A stretch of 64,000 nucleotides of DNA from Betaproteobacteria bacterium (GTDB lineage Bacteria; Pseudomonadota; Gammaproteobacteria; Burkholderiales; Usitatibacteraceae). The notes under the pieces were generated by a model, which made no database searches, had not been told where the DNA came from, and worked only from the letters and a program-made list of their open reading frames with translations. The stretch lies in contig JADKJR010000003.1 of the NCBI GenBank assembly GCA_016720925.1, forward strand, positions 310,001-374,000, written 5' to 3'. Of this stretch, positions 37,802-48,050 are shown piece by piece; within the stretch, counting starts at the first letter, position 1; every line of letters starts with the position of its first letter. The position numbers and the translations under genes are program-made.

Positions 37802-39100
37802 TTACTTCAAGCGGAAGTCAGCCGAGCGCGCGTGTGCTTCCAGGCCTTCGGCGCGCGCCAGCGTGGCGGCAGTCTTCCCGAGCGTGTGTGCGCCGTCGCG
37901 CGAGACGTGAATGATCGAGGAGCGTTTCTGAAAATCGTACACACCCAGCGGCGAGGAAAACCTTGACGTACGCGATGTGGGCAGCACGTGATTGGGCCCT
38001 GCGCAGTAGTCCCCAAGTGACTCCGAGGAAAACATGCCCATGAAAATCGCGCCGGCATGGTGGATTTTGGGCAGCAGTACTTCAGGATGCGCGACAGACA
38101 ACTCGAGGTGTTCCGGCGCGATGCGATTGGAGATTTCACACGCCTCTTCAAGATCCCGAACCAGGATTAGCGCGCCGCGATTGGTGAGCGACGCGCGGAT
38201 AATATCGGCCCTCGGCATGTCCGCCAATTGCCGTTCCATGCTCGCCATCACACGTTCGATGTAGGACGCGTCGGGGCAAAGCAATACCGCCTGGGCGATT
38301 TCATCGTGCTCGGCTTGCGAGAACAAATCCATCGCCACCCAGTCGGGGTCGGTGGTTCCGTCGGCGATGACGAGAATTTCCGACGGCCCGGCGACCATGT
38401 CGATACCGACCACGCCGAAGACGAAGCGCTTGGCGGCGGCGACATAGGCGTTGCCGGGGCCGACGATCTTGTCCACGGCGGGAACGGTTTCGGTGCCGAA
38501 CGCCAATGCGCCCACGGCCTGCGCGCCGCCAACGCGAAATACCCGGTCGACACCGGCGAGGGCTGCGGCCGCCAGCACCGTTTCGTTCATTTGCCCGTCG
38601 GGCGTCGGCGTGACCATGATGAGTTCTTTGACGCCTGCCACCTTCGCGGCCATTGCGTTCATCAACACCGACGATGGATACGCGGCCTTGCCGCCCGGGA
38701 CGTAAAGGCCGGCGCGATCCAGCGGGGTAATTTTCTGGCCGAGCACCGTGCCATCGGCCTCGGCATATTGCCAAGAGGGCTGGATCTGGCGCTCGTGGTA
38801 ATGGCGGATGCGGGCGGCGGCAGTCTCAAGTGCGGCGCGCACGGCGGCCGGCAAATTCTTCAGCGCGCCTTGTAGCGCGGCCGAGCCGATTTCCAGCGCA
38901 CCGGCACTTGCCGGTATCCAGCGATCAAATTTCGCCGTGTGTTCGAGCAATGCCGCGTTGCCGCGCGTTTTCACTTCATTGAGAATCTCGCGCACCGTCG
39001 TTTCGACTTTGGGATCTTGCGCGGCTTCGAAGGCGAGCAGGCGCGCGAGGTCAGACTCAAAGGTGTCGCTACGTGAATCGAGTTTCCGGACGTTCAGCAT
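37802..39100 (-). CDS. hisD: Histidinol dehydrogenase HisD
   Basis: 432 residues. Conserved blocks include [53 protein letters not shown] and APEHLELS, with the zinc and catalytic residues ([13 protein letters not shown]). It carries out the two final oxidations from histidinol to histidine. A palindromic repeat separates it from hisG. Confidence 0.95.
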   Translation of the reverse strand: MLNVRKLDSRSDTFESDLARLLAFEAAQDPKVETTVREILNEVKTRGNAALLEHTAKFDRWIPASAGALEIGSAALQGALKNLPAAVRAALETAAARIRHYHERQIQPSWQYAEADGTVLGQKITPLDRAGLYVPGGKAAYPSSVLMNAMAAKVAGVKELIMVTPTPDGQMNETVLAAAALAGVDRVFRVGGAQAVGALAFGTETVPAVDKIVGPGNAYVAAAKRFVFGVVGIDMVAGPSEILVIADGTTDPDWVAMDLFSQAEHDEIAQAVLLCPDASYIERVMASMERQLADMPRADIIRASLTNRGALILVRDLEEACEISNRIAPEHLELSVAHPEVLLPKIHHAGAIFMGMFSSESLGDYCAGPNHVLPTSRTSRFSSPLGVYDFQKRSSIIHVSRDGAHTLGKTAATLARAEGLEAHARSADFRLK

Positions 39101-39115
39101 GGCAAGTGAGCGCTA

Positions 39116-39181
39116 AAACACAAGCGCTGGCGCGCCTTCCCGGGCATTTCTGCCACGAAAGGCGCGCCAATGCTTGTGTTT
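39116..39181. repeat. 66-bp intergenic palindromic repeat, copy 5
   Basis: The arms aaacacaagcgctggcgcgc and gcgcgccaatgcttgtgttt are almost perfectly complementary, with ttcccgggcatttctgcc in the centre. It occupies the gap between the hisG stop and the hisD start. Confidence 0.82.
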
Positions 39182-39191
39182 CGTGTTGTGA

Positions 39192-39842
39192 TCACGATTG
39201 AAATGCGGCCCTTGCGAACGCCTCGATCATCGGCTGAATCGATACGCGCTTCAGCTTCAAGGCGGCACGATTGACGATCAGGCGGCTCGAAATCGGCATG
39301 ATGTCCTCCACCGCCACCAGGTGATTCGCCTTCAGCGTATTGCCGGTGGAGACCAGATCGACGATCGCGTCTGCAAGTCCGGTCAGTGGTGCCAGCTCCA
39401 TTGATCCGTAGAGCTTGATGAGATTGACATGCATGCCCTTGGCGGCAAAGTGTTCCCGCGCAACCTGCACGTACTTGGTTGCCACATTCAAGCGTGCACC
39501 GCGCTTGACGGCTGCCGCGTAATCGAATCCCTCGCGCACCGCCACCATCATCCGGCATTTGCCGATCGCGAGATCCAGCGGCTGATAGAGGCCACCACCG
39601 GCGTGCTCGAGCAACACATCTTTGCCGGCGACGCCCAGATCGGCGGCGCCGTATTGCACGTAAGTCGGCACGTCCGAGGCGCGCACGATCACCAGGCGCG
39701 CGTCGGCGCGATTAGTGGAGATAATGAGTTTGCGCGATTTTTCGGGATCGTCTTGCGGCGTAATCCCCGCAGCCGCCAGCAAGGGCAGCGTCTCGTCGAA
39801 GATGCGGCCCTTGGAAAGCGCGATGGTAATAACCTGGTCCAT
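39192..39842 (-). CDS. hisG: ATP phosphoribosyltransferase, short form HisG
   Basis: 216 residues from the ATG at 39842 ([20 protein letters not shown]). The PRPP loop region and the segment [13 protein letters not shown] are present. The length shows the short form that lacks the C-terminal regulatory domain; short HisG works with HisZ, which is not in this window. It starts the histidine pathway and directly follows murA. Confidence 0.94.
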   Translation of the reverse strand: MDQVITIALSKGRIFDETLPLLAAAGITPQDDPEKSRKLIISTNRADARLVIVRASDVPTYVQYGAADLGVAGKDVLLEHAGGGLYQPLDLAIGKCRMMVAVREGFDYAAAVKRGARLNVATKYVQVAREHFAAKGMHVNLIKLYGSMELAPLTGLADAIVDLVSTGNTLKANHLVAVEDIMPISSRLIVNRAALKLKRVSIQPMIEAFARAAFQS

Positions 39843-39862
39843 GGATTCAATCAAGTCGCATC

Positions 39863-41385
<1,523 letters not shown>

Positions 41386-41406
41386 GGGGTAGATACCGAT
41401 CGGTGG

Positions 41407-42162
41407 CTATTGCCTGAGTTTGTAACCTGATTTTAGCAAGTAAAGGGTGACCGCCGAAAGGCATAAAAATGCCCCCGCGGTGACGGAGAGAGACAGGGCC
41501 AGGGAAACATCGGCTTTGCCGAAAAACCCGTAGCGAAACCCGTCGATCATGTAAAAAAACGGGTTGAAGTGCGAAAGGCCTTGCCAGAACGGGGGTAATG
41601 AGTGGATCGAATAGAACACGCCCGACAAGAATGTGAGCGGCATGATGATGAAATTCTGGAAGGCGGCCAGTTGGTCAAACTTGTCGGCCCACAGTCCGGC
41701 GATGATACCCAGCGCGGCCAGCAAGCCGCTTCCCAGCAACGCGAAAGTCACAATAATCAAGACATTGTGCACGGGGATATTCGCCACGAATATCCCCACC
41801 AGAAACACCCCCAACCCCACCATCATGGCGCGCACCAACGCGGCAATCAGGTACGCGCCGTAGTAGTCCCAGTGCGATAGTGGCGGCAACAGAATAAACA
41901 GGATGTTGCCAGTAATCTTCGACTGAATAAGCGAGGACGACGTATTGGCGAAGGCGTTCTGCAGCATCGACATCATCGCCAGACCCGGGATCAGGAATTG
42001 TTCATAGGTGACGCCGGGAAATGCCGCGTTGCTACCCGCCATGACGTGAGAAAAAATCATGATGTACAGCATCGCGGTCAGGACGGGCGCGGCAATGGTC
42101 TGGAAGGCGACCTTCCAGAAGCGAAGAATCTCTTTATAAAGCAGCGTCTGAAAACCCGTCAT
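41407..42162 (-). CDS. ABC-2 type exporter permease (YadH-like)
   Basis: 251 residues with six membrane segments and the ABC-2 signature block near residues 165-200 (FIIMPLTFLSGVFYSIHSLP). It overlaps the ATPase gene by 4 bases. The pair resembles YadG/YadH, found next to mla and bolA genes in many betaproteobacteria. The transported substrate is unknown. Confidence 0.88.
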   Translation of the reverse strand: MTGFQTLLYKEILRFWKVAFQTIAAPVLTAMLYIMIFSHVMAGSNAAFPGVTYEQFLIPGLAMMSMLQNAFANTSSSLIQSKITGNILFILLPPLSHWDYYGAYLIAALVRAMMVGLGVFLVGIFVANIPVHNVLIIVTFALLGSGLLAALGIIAGLWADKFDQLAAFQNFIIMPLTFLSGVFYSIHSLPPFWQGLSHFNPFFYMIDGFRYGFFGKADVSLALSLSVTAGAFLCLSAVTLYLLKSGYKLRQ

Positions 42163-43061
42163 CTGTGCATCAACTTGACGAAGACTTCTTCCAAATCCGG
42201 CTCCGTCACTTCCAGATTCACGATGTGCGCACCCGAACTGCGCAATTGCGCGAGCCGGGTCTCGACTTCCGCATAGTCGTGAATTTCAAAGCAATGCCAG
42301 GCGCCTTCCTGTTTTGCGCGACTGGCCACCATTGCGGAGGGCAAGTCACCCTCGAGTTTGACGCGAAGCACCCGTACCGAGAACGCGTTAAGCAGATTCT
42401 GTGTCGTATCCAGCGCCACAATCTTGCCCTGTTTCAACATGGCGATTCGGGAGCAAAGCTGTTGGGCTTCCTCGAGATAGTGGGTGGTGAGCAATATCGT
42501 GTGGCCCTCAGTATTCAATTCGCGGATAAAGCTCCACAACGTTTGCCGCAGCTCCACGTCCACGCCGGCCGTGGGTTCATCCAGCACGATGACCGGCGGA
42601 CGATGCACCAGCGCCTGCGCGACCAATACGCGGCGCTTCATGCCGCCGGAAAGCTGGCGCATATTATTGTCTGCCTTGTCCGTCAATGACAACCTGGCCA
42701 GTAATTCGTCAATCCATGCATCCAGCACAGAGCTGCGCGGAATGCCGAAATAGCCGGCTTGAAAACGCAGTGTCTCCCGCACCGAAAAAAACGGGTCAAA
42801 TACGAGTTCTTGCGGGACGATGCCCAATGCACGCCTCGCATCGCGATAGTCATTGGCCACATCGTGTCCCATCACCCGCAACGTGCCTGCGTTCACACGG
42901 GTCAATCCGGCCAGTGCGGTGATCAGGGTAGTCTTGCCGGCACCGTTGGGCCCGAGTAACGCGAAAAACTCGCCCGGCGCGACACTAAGGGAAATCCCGG
43001 CCAGCGCCCTAAATTTTCCATAGCGTTTCTCAACGCCTTGAACATCAATTGCTGGAATCAT
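42159..43061 (-). CDS. ABC transporter ATP-binding protein (YadG-like)
   Basis: 300 residues. Walker A is LLGPNGAGKTTL near residue 38-47, signature LSGGMKRR and Walker B VIVLDEPTAGVD follow. A C-terminal extension of about 80 residues after the core is typical of drug- or polysaccharide-type ABC-2 ATPases. It is coupled to the downstream permease gene by an ATGA overlap. Confidence 0.9.
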   Translation of the reverse strand: MIPAIDVQGVEKRYGKFRALAGISLSVAPGEFFALLGPNGAGKTTLITALAGLTRVNAGTLRVMGHDVANDYRDARRALGIVPQELVFDPFFSVRETLRFQAGYFGIPRSSVLDAWIDELLARLSLTDKADNNMRQLSGGMKRRVLVAQALVHRPPVIVLDEPTAGVDVELRQTLWSFIRELNTEGHTILLTTHYLEEAQQLCSRIAMLKQGKIVALDTTQNLLNAFSVRVLRVKLEGDLPSAMVASRAKQEGAWHCFEIHDYAEVETRLAQLRSSGAHIVNLEVTEPDLEEVFVKLMHR

Positions 43062-43090
43062 TTAAAGCGGCGCACGCGCCCGCCAGCGAG

Positions 43091-43429
43091 TCAGTCGGGG
43101 GACGGACAAGGGGTTTGTTGCGACGGACAGTTAATCAATTGGTCAACGCCATACAATTGCGCCAATGAGACGAGATTGGGTGGCAGATTAATGTAGCGCA
43201 GCTGTTTTTTCAGGCCCATTGCCGCACGCCGCCAATGCAGCAACAGCGCCACGGCGGAGGAATCGATATCCGTCACGTTGGAAAAATCGATCGCCAGGCA
43301 ATTCGGTAAATCCGGCTGCAGGGAATATGCGGATGACTCCGTCAGCAGGCGTTGCATACTGGCAAAATTAAGCGTCCCTTCCAGCTTGAGGGACTCACCC
43401 GCGACAGTGCCTGAGTCAATGGAATCCAT
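43091..43429 (-). CDS. mlaB: STAS-domain protein MlaB
   Basis: 112 residues of a STAS domain: LKLEGTLNFASMQRLL, then CLAIDFSNVTDIDSSAVALLLHWRR and NLPPNLVSLAQLYGVDQLI. MlaB binds the MlaF ATPase and stabilises the inner-membrane MlaFEDB complex. It lies 11 bases after mlaC. Confidence 0.9.
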   Translation of the reverse strand: MDSIDSGTVAGESLKLEGTLNFASMQRLLTESSAYSLQPDLPNCLAIDFSNVTDIDSSAVALLLHWRRAAMGLKKQLRYINLPPNLVSLAQLYGVDQLINCPSQQTPCPSPD

Positions 43430-43440
43430 CGGCGCCAGGA

Positions 43441-44055
43441 CTATTTCTTGGCTGCGTTTTTAGCGTTACGATCAACCAGCGACTTGATCAAGCCGTCAAT
43501 CCCGGACTTCTGAATTTCGGTATTGAAAGAACTGCGATAGTTGGTCACCAACGATACGCCGTCTATCAGTACGTCGAAGACTTTCCAGCCGTCCTTGGTT
43601 TTCTCAAGGCTGTAATCGATCGGAATCGGCTGGCCTCCCGGCTGGTTGACTTGTGTCTTGACCACCACATCGGTATCCGCGGCCGCGATCTTCATCGGCT
43701 TCACATCAATGGTCTGATTGCGATACTGGGAAAGCGAGGTCGAGTAGGTGCGAACCAGCAGGGTGCGAAATTCATCGATAAGGGTCTTTTTTTGCCCGTC
43801 ATTGGCTTCGCGCCAGTTCCGCCCAACTGCCAACTGCGTCATGCGGACAAAATTGAAATACGGCAATATTTTGTCTTCGGCCAGCTTCTCGATCTTTTGC
43901 TGATTTCCACCCTGCAAATCCTTGTCGGCCTTGATGGCGGCGAGAATGTCATTGGTGCTTCGCCGCACGAGCTCGTCCGGCGCCTCTTGCGCGTGAACGG
44001 CATACGCGCATAGCGATGCAATGAGCATGAATAAAACGGAGGTGATTTTTCGCAT
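43441..44055 (-). CDS. mlaC: Periplasmic phospholipid-binding protein MlaC
   Basis: 204 residues. A signal peptide (about 1-22, cleaved after VHA) precedes an MlaC/Ttg2D domain: PYFNFVRMTQLAVGRNWREA and the late GWKVFDVLIDGVSLVTNYRS. It carries phospholipid between the outer-membrane MlaA complex and MlaFEDB. Confidence 0.93.
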   Translation of the reverse strand: MRKITSVLFMLIASLCAYAVHAQEAPDELVRRSTNDILAAIKADKDLQGGNQQKIEKLAEDKILPYFNFVRMTQLAVGRNWREANDGQKKTLIDEFRTLLVRTYSTSLSQYRNQTIDVKPMKIAAADTDVVVKTQVNQPGGQPIPIDYSLEKTKDGWKVFDVLIDGVSLVTNYRSSFNTEIQKSGIDGLIKSLVDRNAKNAAKK

Positions 44056-44122
44056 GGCGGTCGCTTATTGGAAGGTGAACTATCGAAATTGAACCGTATC
44101 AACGCGGGTGCGCGCAAAGGGT

Positions 44123-44626
44123 TTACGGTGTTCTTTTTGTTTCGGGGGGTTTGTCATTGTTTCCCTCGGATGCCTTGCTAAACAAGAACTGGCCGATCAA
44201 ACGCTCCAGCACGACCGCCGACTGGGTAAGTGTGATTTTGTCGCCGTTCTCCAGGGACTTGTCGTCGCCACCCGCATCCAGGCCAATGTAGACCTCACCC
44301 AGCAGGCCCGATGTAAGAATGGATGCACTGGTGTCCTTTGGAAATTTGTAACGCTTGTCGAGCGTCAACGTGACCGACGCCTGGAACTTGTCGTTGTCGA
44401 AGACAATGTTGGTGACGCGTCCGACCAGCACGCCGGCACTTTTCACGGGCGCTTTCGTTTTCAATCCGCCGATGTTCTCGAAACGCGCCTGGACGGCAAA
44501 TGTTTCAGCCACGCGTTCCGAGCCCAGATTGCCGACCCGAAGCGCCAGCACCAGCAGCGCGGTGACCCCCATAAGCATGAATACGCCGACCATCAGGTCA
44601 ATATTTTTCGGTCCATCAGTGAACAC
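44123..44626 (-). CDS. mlaD: MCE-domain protein MlaD
   Basis: 167 residues. One N-terminal membrane helix (DLMVGVFMLMGVTALLVLAL) is followed by a single MCE domain (FENIGGLKTKAPVKSAGVLVG, GLLGEVYIGLDAGG). MlaD forms the hexameric lipid channel in the periplasm. It overlaps mlaE by 11 bases. The 67-base gap to mlaC holds no gene. Confidence 0.93.
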   Translation of the reverse strand: MFTDGPKNIDLMVGVFMLMGVTALLVLALRVGNLGSERVAETFAVQARFENIGGLKTKAPVKSAGVLVGRVTNIVFDNDKFQASVTLTLDKRYKFPKDTSASILTSGLLGEVYIGLDAGGDDKSLENGDKITLTQSAVVLERLIGQFLFSKASEGNNDKPPETKRTP

Positions 44627-45410
44627 CTCTAAGCATGAATGCGGTCAGAATCAGGTCGAGCAACAGCACCGTCAATGCAGCCGTGACCACGGTGCGAGTG
44701 GTCGCGCGCGACACACCTTCCGCGGTAGGTTCGGCGTCGAAACCCTCAAAGGTCGCAATTATCGATACCGCGATACCAAAGACGAAAGATTTCACAAAAC
44801 CATTCAATACATCGTAGCGAAAATCAACCGCAGCCTGCATGTTGCTCCAAAACACGCCAGGATCAATGTCGATCAACGCCACGCCGACGACATAGCCACC
44901 GAATATACCCATTGCGGAGAACAGCGCCGCCAGCAACGGCATGGAAATGACGCCCGCCCAGAATCGCGGCGCGACCACCCGCGCGATAGGGTCGATGGCC
45001 ATCATGTCCATGGCCTTCAACTGTTCGGTCGCCTTCATCAGCCCGATTTCAGCTGTGATTGCCGACCCGGCACGGCTGGCAAACAGCAAGGCAGCCACCA
45101 CCGGACCCAGTTCGCGCACCAGCGAAAGCGCAACCAGTACGCCCATTGTTTCTTCGGCACCATATTTCTGCAGGGTTTCGAACCCCTGCAAGCCGAGAAC
45201 CATTCCCACAAACAATCCAGACACCATGATGATGACAAGCGACATCACACCCGAGAAATAAATCTCCCGAATAATCAGACCGAAACGACGGAAACTGACG
45301 CCGGAAGAGGTCAGGACCAGCCAGAAAAAACGTGCCATTGTGCCGGTCCGCCACAACGCTTCGATACCGCGCCGGCCAAGGCTGCGAATGGCATTTATCA
45401 TGATGAGCAA
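44616..45410 (-). CDS. mlaE: Phospholipid ABC transporter permease MlaE
   Basis: 264 residues with five or six membrane segments. The MlaE/YrbE signatures are LVRELGPVVAALLFASRAGSA and EQLKAMDMMAIDPIARVVAPRF. It is the permease of the MlaFEDB complex and overlaps mlaF by 13 bases. Confidence 0.94.
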   Translation of the reverse strand: MLIMINAIRSLGRRGIEALWRTGTMARFFWLVLTSSGVSFRRFGLIIREIYFSGVMSLVIIMVSGLFVGMVLGLQGFETLQKYGAEETMGVLVALSLVRELGPVVAALLFASRAGSAITAEIGLMKATEQLKAMDMMAIDPIARVVAPRFWAGVISMPLLAALFSAMGIFGGYVVGVALIDIDPGVFWSNMQAAVDFRYDVLNGFVKSFVFGIAVSIIATFEGFDAEPTAEGVSRATTRTVVTAALTVLLLDLILTAFMLRGVH

Positions 45411-46267
45411 TTCATCTGCGTCAGGCCCAAGTCATCCGCATAGGTGTTCGCGGGGTAGTGGAATGGTGTCGGGCCGTCTAGTTCCGCATGTACAAACTGT
45501 TTGATGAAGGGCTCCGTTGTCTGGCGAATCTCCTCGGGCGTCCCATGCCCAACGATCCGACCGTCAGACACAAAATAAAGATAGTCAACTATTTGCAGTG
45601 ACTCGATGACGTCGTGGGTGACAACAATCGAGGTGGCGCCCAATGCATCATTGAGCTTGCGAATGGTTTGCCCAATCACCGCAAGCGAAATGGGGTCCAG
45701 CCCGGCAAAGGGCTCGTCATACATGATCAGCATGGGGTCCAGCGCGACGGCGCGCGCCAATGCGACACGCCTGGCCATCCCTCCCGATAGCTCGGACGGC
45801 AATAGTTTCGCGGTACCACGTAGACCGACCGCATTCAGTTTCATCAGGACCAGGTCGCGAATCATGTCTTCCGGTAAATCGGTATGTTCGCGAAGCTGAA
45901 AGGCGACATTGTCGAAAACCGACATGTCGGTAAACAACGCACCGAACTGGAACAACATGCCCATTTTGCGACGCATTGCATACATGGCTTCTGGATCGAG
46001 CGTGCCAACATCCTGGCCATCAACCATGACTTTGCCCTTTGAAGCGAGCAACTGGCCGCCTATGAGTCTGAGCAACGTGGTCTTGCCGCAGCCAGACCCG
46101 CCCATGATGGCGACGACCTTACCTTTTGGCACCTTTAGACTGATGCCCTTCAGGATGGCGCGTTTACCATATGCAAAATCGACCGCGTCGATTTCTACCA
46201 AAGGTGGAGGATTGGTCTGATTCAAGTGAAAGTGTAGGTTATTGTTGGTTTTGCGGCGCCTGTCCAA
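45398..46267 (-). CDS. mlaF: Phospholipid ABC transporter ATP-binding protein MlaF
   Basis: Up to 289 residues. Walker A is GGSGCGKTTL (about 56-65), the signature is LSGGMARRVALARA and Walker B is LIMYDEPFAGLD. FGALFTDMSVFDNVAFQLREH is typical of MlaF. Only non-ATG starts were found: TTG at 46267 or TTG at 46225, so the exact start is uncertain. It leads the minus-strand mla-murA-his transcription run and is divergent from the NtrC-type regulator. Confidence 0.92.
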   Translation of the reverse strand: MDRRRKTNNNLHFHLNQTNPPPLVEIDAVDFAYGKRAILKGISLKVPKGKVVAIMGGSGCGKTTLLRLIGGQLLASKGKVMVDGQDVGTLDPEAMYAMRRKMGMLFQFGALFTDMSVFDNVAFQLREHTDLPEDMIRDLVLMKLNAVGLRGTAKLLPSELSGGMARRVALARAVALDPMLIMYDEPFAGLDPISLAVIGQTIRKLNDALGATSIVVTHDVIESLQIVDYLYFVSDGRIVGHGTPEEIRQTTEPFIKQFVHAELDGPTPFHYPANTYADDLGLTQMNCSS

Positions 46268-46556
46268 GCGAGTCCGCGGGGCCGTCGAAGATCATTGAGA
46301 AATGAAGGCCGTGCGGAATAATTGTTTGCAGGCTGCGCCGATGTGAGCATCGGCGTTACTTGCATAGACCTTTGCGGGCAGAATTGGTACAAAGCCGATA
46401 TCTAACTCATTTTGCCCGATGGTTCCGTTAGACTCGCATACGACACCGACTTGAGTATTGAGTTCGCCGATGTCATGTTGACAATGTCCGGAAAGTCGAC
46501 AGCCGCCCGTATCCGTCCATATACCCTTACCTCAACCCTTTCCACAATACCCTGAA
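46268..46556. promoter_or_regulatory. Divergent intergenic region with an 8-bp inverted repeat
   Basis: 289 bases separate mlaF from the NtrC-type regulator gene and should hold promoters for both. A perfect inverted repeat, cgccgatg and catcggcg around tgag, lies at 46336-46355 and is a candidate operator or hairpin. No convincing -35/-10 pair or sigma-54 site was found. Confidence 0.45.
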
Positions 46557-47999
46557 GTGGCCGAAAAACCTGCACTGCTGATTGTTGACGATGACCCCTT
46601 GATCGGCGAAAGCCTGTCATTTGTACTCGCGGACGACTTTGACGTGCGAGTGCGGGAATCGCGTCCAGATGCAATGGATTTGCTCAAGAGTGGTGAATTC
46701 AGGCCCGATATTGCCTTGATTGACCTGGGGCTGCCACCGATGCCGGATTTGCCGACAGAGGGATTCAGGCTGGTGAATGATCTGCTGGCCTGGTCCCAGG
46801 ACATTCGCATTATGGTGTTGTCCGGGCAGAACGAGGATTCCAATGCCCGTCGCGCGCGCGCGCTCGGCGCGGCGGACCTCGTGCCGAAGCCCTGTGAACC
46901 GGCGCGATTGAAAAAATTATTGCATGCGGCGCTCAAGGTTCGCGAAGTCGACGTACCTGTCAATGCCGAGGACGCCGCACATAGCCTGATTGGCGACAGT
47001 CCCCCGATGCGTAAACTCAAGAGCCAGATTGACCTCTACGCGTCGTCCGCGTTTCCGGCGTTGATTGAGGGTGAATCCGGCAGTGGCAAAGAGCGCGTCG
47101 CCGCGGCGCTGCATTACCTTAGTTCGCGCACCAAGTTGCCATTCCTCGCGTTGAACTGTGCGGCCATATCCGCGAACCTGGTCGAACCGACCTTGTTCGG
47201 GTACGTCAAGGGTTCGTTCACTGGTGCGACGGGTAGCAAGGCCGGGTATTTTGAAGATGCCGGAGAAGGGACTTTGTTTCTCGACGAAGTCGGCGAATTG
47301 CCGCTGGATCTGCAGCCCAAGCTGTTACGTGTTCTGGAGAACGGCGAATTCCAGCGTGTCGGTGAAACCCATTCGCGTTTGTCGCGTGCGCGAATAGTCG
47401 CCGCGACCAACCGCGACCTGCGCGCGGAAGTTAAGTCCGGCCGGTTTCGTGCCGATCTCTTTCATCGTTTGTCTGTGTTTTCGCTGCATGTGCCACCTTT
47501 ACGCGATCTCGGCGAAGACAAATTGAAACTGTTGGAATACTTTCGTAACGCTTATGCAGGCAAACAGGGCGGCAAACCATTCGCGCTCGACGATTCGGCG
47601 CGTGCGACATGGCTGGCGTACGGATTTCCGGGCAATGTTCGCGAATTGAAGAATATTGTCATTCGGCTAACCGCGAAGTACGCGGGCTACACAGTGAGCG
47701 TTGCGGAGCTTCAGTCGGAGTTCGAACTTTCGGGTACGGTCGATGTTGAGCACTCCGCCAAAACAACGGTTGAGGCCGTATCGATTCGGGCGATCGAAAA
47801 GGAAATCGAAGGCCAGCCGGCCTTCAGTCTCGCCGTCACGCTTGCGGCGATCGAACTGCGTTACATCGATGCCGCCATCGAACTCGCCAAGGGCAACATG
47901 TCTCAAGCCGCACGTTTGCTGGGCGTTTCGCGGTCTACCCTCTATAGCAGGCTGGATGTGCTAAGGCCGGGACCACACGCCGGACGTGAAGGAAACTAG
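46557..47999 (+). CDS. NtrC-family sigma-54-dependent response regulator
   Basis: 480 residues from a GTG start. The receiver domain (1-125) has the acidic triad in VDDD and phospho-acceptor Asp56 in LIDLGLPP. The AAA+ domain has Walker A GESGSGKE (about 172-179), LFLDEVGELP and FPGNVRELKN. The sigma-54 contact loop reads GSFTGA (about 219-224) instead of the usual GAFTGA. A Fis-type HTH ends the protein (MSQAARLLGVSRSTLYSRL). It stands just upstream of the pilus cluster and may control it. The cognate kinase could be the gene at 62092-63826; this is inference. Confidence 0.9.
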   Translation: MAEKPALLIVDDDPLIGESLSFVLADDFDVRVRESRPDAMDLLKSGEFRPDIALIDLGLPPMPDLPTEGFRLVNDLLAWSQDIRIMVLSGQNEDSNARRARALGAADLVPKPCEPARLKKLLHAALKVREVDVPVNAEDAAHSLIGDSPPMRKLKSQIDLYASSAFPALIEGESGSGKERVAAALHYLSSRTKLPFLALNCAAISANLVEPTLFGYVKGSFTGATGSKAGYFEDAGEGTLFLDEVGELPLDLQPKLLRVLENGEFQRVGETHSRLSRARIVAATNRDLRAEVKSGRFRADLFHRLSVFSLHVPPLRDLGEDKLKLLEYFRNAYAGKQGGKPFALDDSARATWLAYGFPGNVRELKNIVIRLTAKYAGYTVSVAELQSEFELSGTVDVEHSAKTTVEAVSIRAIEKEIEGQPAFSLAVTLAAIELRYIDAAIELAKGNMSQAARLLGVSRSTLYSRLDVLRPGPHAGREGN

Positions 48000-48050
48000 G
48001 GCGATGCTAAACTGCTGGCCACTCATCGAACAAAGCCGGGAACGTCAACC

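Noticed and set aside
44355..45443. 362-residue plus-strand open frame
   Set aside because: Antisense to mlaD and mlaE; His/Arg/Gln-rich shadow with no family features.
48000..48050. Possible sigma-54 -24/-12 promoter before the MshM-like gene
   Set aside because: No GG-N10-GC pair with adequate flanks was found here or upstream of 49849 or 63826.
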